Shown here piece by piece: positions 13,265 to 17,419 of a stretch of 17,419 bases of DNA. The position numbers were made by a program, and so were the translations under genes. Source of the DNA: DASRCB01 sp035653295 (GTDB lineage: Bacteria > Acidobacteriota > Terriglobia > Bryobacterales > Bryobacteraceae); contig DASRCB010000288.1 in NCBI GenBank assembly GCA_035653295.1, positions 1 through 17,419 of the forward strand. The letters run 5' to 3'. The first letter of the stretch is position 1; every line of letters starts with the position of its first letter. The notes below the pieces were generated by a model. The model was given only the letters and a program-made list of their open reading frames with translations. It was not told where the DNA came from and made no database searches.

Positions 13265-15505
13265 GTGCATCACGTCGCCGGTACGGCGCTCATTTCCATC
13301 CTTGCCGGTTTCCTCGCCTGCGCCGTTACTTCCTTTTCGCTGGGCCTCAGCGCCGTTCGCCTGCTTCGTCTCGATTTGAATCGCGCCGAAGCGGTGTGCT
13401 TCGCTTACGTTCTCGGAAGCGCGGCTACCAGCATGCTGGTCTTCGGCGCCGCGGTGCTGTGGATCGCGTGGGAATGGGTGTTTCTCGTCGTGACCGCGGC
13501 CGCGCTGGTTCTGCTCTGGCGTGAGGCGCCCTGGCTCCGGCGGCTGAAAGCAGCCTCGCTGGCCACCATTCCAATTCCCGCCCGAGTGGTTTTCCTTGCA
13601 GCGCTCCTCGCTTACGGCCTTATCTACTTTCGCCAGGCGGTTTCACCCGAGCTTAGCCCGGACGGCATGGCCTATCATCTCGGGCTGGTGAACCTGTGGA
13701 ATCACGACCACGGGCTTAGCCGCAACATCACCATGTACGCCGCGCTGCCGGGCGGCATGGAGATGCTCTTCCTGTTCGCGTTCGCCATCGGCCGGCATTC
13801 TGCGGCGGCTCTGGTCCATTTCAGCTTTCTGATGCTGCTGCCGTGCCTCATGGTCCTGTATGGCTGCCGCTTCGGGTGGCGTCGGGGCGGCGCGGTGCTG
13901 GCGGCCCTGCTCGTGTTCGCAAGCCCACTGGTCGGAATCGACGGCGCCAGCGCTTATAACGATGTCGCGCTGGCTGTGTTCGTCTTCGCGACGCTCTGGC
14001 TGCTCGACATCTGGCGCCAGGAGCGCAGCGCCTCGCTGCTGATCGCCCTCGGCCTCCTGGCCGGCTTCGCGTTCGCGGTGAAATACACGGCGGGATTTCT
14101 GGTCCTGTACGTGATGGCCGTGATTGTCTGGGAACTACGCCGTGCTCCGCGGCTCGCGCCGCGCGCCGTGCTCATCACGGCCCTTGCCATGTCCGTTTGC
14201 GCGCTCCCCTGGTTGATCCGGAATGTCGTCTGGTTTCAGAATCCGATCGCCTTCGTCGGTAACGACATCTTCCCCAACCGCTGGTTTCACGTCTCCTTCG
14301 AAAAGAAGTACGAATATCTGGAGAGGGTACACAGCGGCCTTCGCTGGCGCGACCTGCCGCGTGAGCTGACCGTCGGTGGCCCCAATATGCAGGAGGCTTT
14401 CGGTCCCGGGTTCGCGCTCGTCGGGCTGGCGCTGCTGGGCGTGATCTGGCCCCGCACTCGCTTCCTTCTTCTCGCCGCGATTCTGATGGTCTTCCCATTC
14501 AATGCGAACAAGGTGGAACGGTTCCTTATTCCAATGCTTCCGCCCGCCATGATGATCACCGGGTACGCCATCGGCCGCATCCCAGGCTCCTCCCTTCTGA
14601 TCGCGCTGCTGGCGCTCGCGCAACTCGTAATCTCATGGCCGCGCTTCGACAACCGCTTTGAAATCACCTCGGGATGGAGGATTCGCGCTCATATCCCCTG
14701 GCAATTGGCGCTGCGGGGCGTATCCGATGAGGAATACCTCAATCGGAACGCTGAATACGAGCTCGCAACACTGGTCGAGAAATACGTCCCCGATCGGAAG
14801 ATCGTGCTCGTCATGAGCGATCCAATAGCCCAGTCGTATACGACGAGGGTCGTCATCAAATCCTGGGAATCGGCGCTCACCGAGAAGATGTCCTGGATGA
14901 TTTGGGAGGCCGGAACTTTCCCCGGCCGCGGTCGCATCTGGACGGCTTCGTTTCCGGAATCCGCCGTCCGGGAACTGCGGCTTACGCAGACGGCGAAGAC
15001 TGCTGACCTGAATACTGTATGGAGCATTAACGAGATCCAGCCGTGGCTGCGAAACGCCAGGATATCGCCATCCCCGCAATGGCGCGCGACGGCGGCGCCT
15101 TTCCCCTGGGATGCGGCGCCGGCCGTGGATGGATCTCTCGCAACGCCCTGGCGGTCGTGGGAGGCGCTTCGTCCGGGCATGTGGTTCGATGTCCGCTTCA
15201 ACCGCGCCGAGACCATGGACCGCGTCGAGGTTATCTCCGTCAGCCCCCAGTGGCCAACAATGATGAAGGCCTCCGTGCTCACCGATCGTGGGCAATGGAT
15301 CCCCGCCGCGGCTTCTTTCTGGCGCGAGTACGATCTTCCGGACATCCGGAAAGCGGCCATGCAGGAAATGAAGCGCAACGGCGTCGAGTATTTCGAGATC
15401 AGCTCCGACTTCTGGAAGTCGCACATCTTTCAGGGTGATTACGCCGCCTGGGGCGTGCACCTGGTCGCGTCCACCCCACGCTCGCTCCTGATACGGGTGG
15501 ACTAA
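13265..15505 (+). CDS. Large GT-C-type membrane glycosyltransferase-like protein with discoidin-like C-terminus
   Basis: This encodes 746 residues from a GTG start, supported by AAGG 8 bases upstream; the ATG at 13261 is in another frame. Roughly the first 460 residues are a polytopic membrane domain with about ten helices. The first large outer loop holds SPELSPDGMAYHLG (D133, Y137, H138), the position of the catalytic acidic residue in GT-C transferases such as ArnT and the GT39/GT83 families. These use lipid-linked sugars on the outer face of the membrane. The last 280 residues are soluble. At about 605-680, AVDGSLATPWRSW followed by PGMWFDVRFNRAETMDRVEV resembles an F5/8 type C (discoidin) carbohydrate-binding fold. 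The chain ends in a short domain (YFEISSDFW, WGVHLVAST). Substrate and role are unknown; cell-envelope glycan or protein glycosylation is an inference. It may be co-transcribed with pal. Confidence 0.75.
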   Translation: MHHVAGTALISILAGFLACAVTSFSLGLSAVRLLRLDLNRAEAVCFAYVLGSAATSMLVFGAAVLWIAWEWVFLVVTAAALVLLWREAPWLRRLKAASLATIPIPARVVFLAALLAYGLIYFRQAVSPELSPDGMAYHLGLVNLWNHDHGLSRNITMYAALPGGMEMLFLFAFAIGRHSAAALVHFSFLMLLPCLMVLYGCRFGWRRGGAVLAALLVFASPLVGIDGASAYNDVALAVFVFATLWLLDIWRQERSASLLIALGLLAGFAFAVKYTAGFLVLYVMAVIVWELRRAPRLAPRAVLITALAMSVCALPWLIRNVVWFQNPIAFVGNDIFPNRWFHVSFEKKYEYLERVHSGLRWRDLPRELTVGGPNMQEAFGPGFALVGLALLGVIWPRTRFLLLAAILMVFPFNANKVERFLIPMLPPAMMITGYAIGRIPGSSLLIALLALAQLVISWPRFDNRFEITSGWRIRAHIPWQLALRGVSDEEYLNRNAEYELATLVEKYVPDRKIVLVMSDPIAQSYTTRVVIKSWESALTEKMSWMIWEAGTFPGRGRIWTASFPESAVRELRLTQTAKTADLNTVWSINEIQPWLRNARISPSPQWRATAAPFPWDAAPAVDGSLATPWRSWEALRPGMWFDVRFNRAETMDRVEVISVSPQWPTMMKASVLTDRGQWIPAAASFWREYDLPDIRKAAMQEMKRNGVEYFEISSDFWKSHIFQGDYAAWGVHLVASTPRSLLIRVD

Positions 15506-15565
15506 TAGGGGCAGGCGGTTTACGCAAGACCAGAACCGGAATCATTCTCCCGCGCGTCTAACGGC

Positions 15566-17251
15566 TTGGCGTCCCGATACATCCCTCTCCTCGCAGGAGC
15601 ACTCCTCCTGTCCGCTACCGCGCTGGCCGCGCAACAGGTCCCGGTGATCCTCATCGACGGCTATCACCTCACCTGCCCGAGCACGAGCGATCCATCGAGA
15701 ACCTTCGGCCAGCTTCCGAATCTCCTCGGCGCGGCCGGAACCCCGGTCCTCTATCTGGATACGTGCACCTCCGGCAGCAAGCCCTCGCTCGAGCAGCTCG
15801 GCGACAAGCTGGGCCAGATGATCGATGGCACGGGCGCGCCGCAGGTTGACATCATCAGCCACAGCATGGGAGGACTGGTGGTGCGGTGTTATCTCGCCGG
15901 CAAGCAAACCGATCCCGGTGTCTTCAACCCACCGGCGAATCCGAAGGTCCGTAAATTTATCGCCATCGCCTCGCCGAACTTCGGCGCCCTGTTCAGCGGC
16001 GTTTTCAACGGCCTTGCCCCGGATATCCAGGCGGCCGAGCTTGCCTCCGGAAGCCGCTTCATTTACGACCTTGCCACCTGGAATCAGGGCCGCGACGACC
16101 TGCGCGGCATCGATGCTATTGGCGTGATCGGTAACGCCGGCGGCGTGATCGGCCTCACCGGCGCCAGCGACGGCATCGTTCCGGTGACCTCGGCATCGCT
16201 CAGCTTCGCCGAACCTGACGAGCGCACGCGCGTGCTTCCGGACTGCCATAACGACAACACGCTCGAGCTTCTGCTTGGCGGCGGCTGTCTCGCCCCGCCC
16301 ATCGCGAAAGTCGATTCCAGCACAAATTCAACCTGGCTCATCGTCAAGTCATTCCTCGCCGGCACGAGTGACTGGAAGTCAATCGGCCATGCGCCCAGCC
16401 AGGATCCCGTCTTGTCCGTTTACGGCGGCGTGCTGATCGCCTGGCGAGATGCCATGGACGCATTTCCGCTGAGCGTCGCGGGGGGCTCGGGCAGCGCCTC
16501 GGGCGCGAATCTCGCGCAGGGCGCGCCGTCCATTTACTACAACGACTTTCTTCGTGCGGGCTCTTATCAGTTCACCATCAACGAGCTGAACACGCCCGCC
16601 ACAGCGAGCGTCCAACTCCCGGCCGGCAGATACACCGCCCTGACCGTGAAGCCCGGGCCCTCGATCGCCCTGGCCGCGCCCGCCGCCGGAGTGACCAACA
16701 CGCTCGCGCTCGCGCCCGGAGAGATCGTTTCCATCTACGGCGCCGATCTGGCAAACGCAACCGTGACTGTCAACGGATCGCCGGCGCGCCTCTTCTACAA
16801 CGGTTCGAATCAGATCAACGCGCTTCTCCCAAGCGACCTTCCGGCCTACCCCACCGTCACCATCGCCAATGCCGACGGGCAGGACACGACTCACTTCCTA
16901 ACAGCATCGGCCGTACCCGCTGTTTTCACCCTCGATGAAAGCGGAGGCGGGCCGGCGGCCGCGCGCCATGCCAGCAATCAGAGTATTGTCTCCACGGCGA
17001 ATCCGGCCGTAGCCGGAGAATACATCGAGGTCTTCGCCACCGGCCTTGACACGCCGCCGCCGCTGAATCAGCTTCATATCACCCTTGGCGGCGCGCCGAT
17101 CACGGCGCAGTACGCCGGTCCCGCGCCCGGCTATCCCGGGCTCGACCAGATCAACATCCGAATCCCTGCCGGCCTGAGCCCCGGCCCGCAACCGCTCATC
17201 ATTCAGGCAGGCGCCGTGGTCGCCAACACGACCACCGTCGCGGTGCGATAG
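15566..17251 (+). CDS. Secreted lipase-like alpha/beta hydrolase with TIGR03437 (Solibacter-type) C-terminal domain
   Basis: This encodes 561 residues. The TTG at 15566 is the only sensible start: it begins a signal peptide (MASRYIPLLAGALLLSATA), no ATG or GTG precedes it in frame, and the next methionine is within the catalytic domain. No clear ribosome binding site is seen. Residues about 25-265 are an alpha/beta hydrolase. They show the strand VPVILIDGYH, the nucleophile elbow SHSMGG (S100), a likely acid D202 (SDGIVPV) and a likely base H228 (DCHND). Four cysteines (C37, C67, C227, C241) suggest disulfides. A beta-rich linker leads to the C-terminal module at about 368-561 (LALAPGEIVSIYGADLA, FYNGSNQINALLPSDL, YPGLDQINIRIP), the TIGR03437 repeat characteristic of Solibacter-like Acidobacteria. 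Esterase or lipase activity on an extracellular substrate is inferred; the substrate is unknown. Confidence 0.88.
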   Translation: MASRYIPLLAGALLLSATALAAQQVPVILIDGYHLTCPSTSDPSRTFGQLPNLLGAAGTPVLYLDTCTSGSKPSLEQLGDKLGQMIDGTGAPQVDIISHSMGGLVVRCYLAGKQTDPGVFNPPANPKVRKFIAIASPNFGALFSGVFNGLAPDIQAAELASGSRFIYDLATWNQGRDDLRGIDAIGVIGNAGGVIGLTGASDGIVPVTSASLSFAEPDERTRVLPDCHNDNTLELLLGGGCLAPPIAKVDSSTNSTWLIVKSFLAGTSDWKSIGHAPSQDPVLSVYGGVLIAWRDAMDAFPLSVAGGSGSASGANLAQGAPSIYYNDFLRAGSYQFTINELNTPATASVQLPAGRYTALTVKPGPSIALAAPAAGVTNTLALAPGEIVSIYGADLANATVTVNGSPARLFYNGSNQINALLPSDLPAYPTVTIANADGQDTTHFLTASAVPAVFTLDESGGGPAAARHASNQSIVSTANPAVAGEYIEVFATGLDTPPPLNQLHITLGGAPITAQYAGPAPGYPGLDQINIRIPAGLSPGPQPLIIQAGAVVANTTTVAVR

Positions 17252-17309
17252 AACAGGCGCAGGCGGCTCAGGCACAATCTAACTGTCGCGGCCGACTGTT
17301 CGAGCCTGC

Positions 17310-17419
17310 TTACTGCCGATCCCCGGCCGCGCGAAGGAACTCATCCTTCACTGACGGCAGCGTCGGAAGCCTGAGCCGGCGCAGTTCGCTGTTCACGCGT
17401 TTCGCCGTGTCCGAGTGCA
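17310..17419 (-). CDS. C-terminal fragment of an unidentified protein (5' end outside window)
   Basis: On the minus strand a frame open to the window edge ends in TAA (complement of 17310-17312). It reads 35 residues, including RVNSELRRLRLPTLPSVKDE and ending LRAAGDRQ. The composition is that of a real protein tail, with charged, helical patterning. The other two minus-strand frames are interrupted. It is too short to assign a family. The 58 bases between it and the convergent hydrolase gene contain three CAGGC copies and weak inverted repeats, but no clear terminator. Confidence 0.5.
   Translation of the reverse strand, partial: HSDTAKRVNSELRRLRLPTLPSVKDEFLRAAGDRQ

Noticed and set aside
17252..17309. 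Three CAGGC copies and weak inverted repeat (GGCTC/GAGCC) after the hydrolase gene as a terminator or repeat array
   Set aside because: The stem is only 5 bp with a long loop and no T run, and the repeats are too short and irregular to be a defined element.
1..17419. Search by eye for tRNA or rRNA genes, CRISPR repeats, transposase genes, attachment sites and a defence cluster
   Set aside because: None were seen. All large frames have housekeeping, signalling, transport or envelope identities, and base composition looks even throughout.

Overview
The window is a GC-rich bacterial chromosome segment that most likely comes from an acidobacterium of the Solibacter/Bryobacter type. The best lineage clue is the secreted hydrolase at 15566-17251. 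It ends in the tandem beta-sandwich domain known as TIGR03437, the 'Solibacter C-terminal' domain. Supporting clues are a TolB-propeller/amidohydrolase fusion, a Pal lipoprotein with an Ig-like insert, and a Tat-type sugar-phosphate epimerase. No phage, insertion sequence, CRISPR array, tRNA or rRNA is visible. I read it as ordinary chromosomal sequence with two visibly damaged genes.

Layout. At 1-1502 (+) lie the end of moaA (molybdopterin synthesis) and a small exported protein. They face a small minus-strand hypothetical gene at 1506-1841. A large exported propeller-amidohydrolase at 2026-4951 (+) is split by a frameshift inside a short GC repeat. A minus-strand pair, a yqeY-family gene and a small membrane protein, occupies 4962-5919. 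Diverging from it at 5946-8078 (+) are a class V aminotransferase that has lost its catalytic core through apparent in-frame deletions, and then an intact serA.

From 8189 to 12267 everything is on the minus strand. Read in transcription order it is a membrane histidine kinase, its NarL/LuxR-type response regulator (32-nt overlap), an EamA-family exporter and a Tat-exported TIM-barrel epimerase (4-nt overlap). The 165-bp divergent region at 12268-12432 holds repeated CCCTA/TAGGG elements that could be operators. To the right (+) are pal, a large GT-C-type membrane protein with a discoidin-like C-terminal domain, and the secreted lipase-like hydrolase. The last 110 bases hold the C-terminus of an unidentified minus-strand gene.

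How the genes work together. The aminotransferase-serA pair looks like a serine/glyoxylate metabolism unit whose first gene has decayed. The kinase and regulator probably form one signalling unit. The exporter and epimerase are translationally coupled. Pal and the GT-C protein belong to the cell envelope. I found no clear undescribed defence or mobile system. The most informative anomalies are the two damaged genes and the repeats upstream of the two-component genes.
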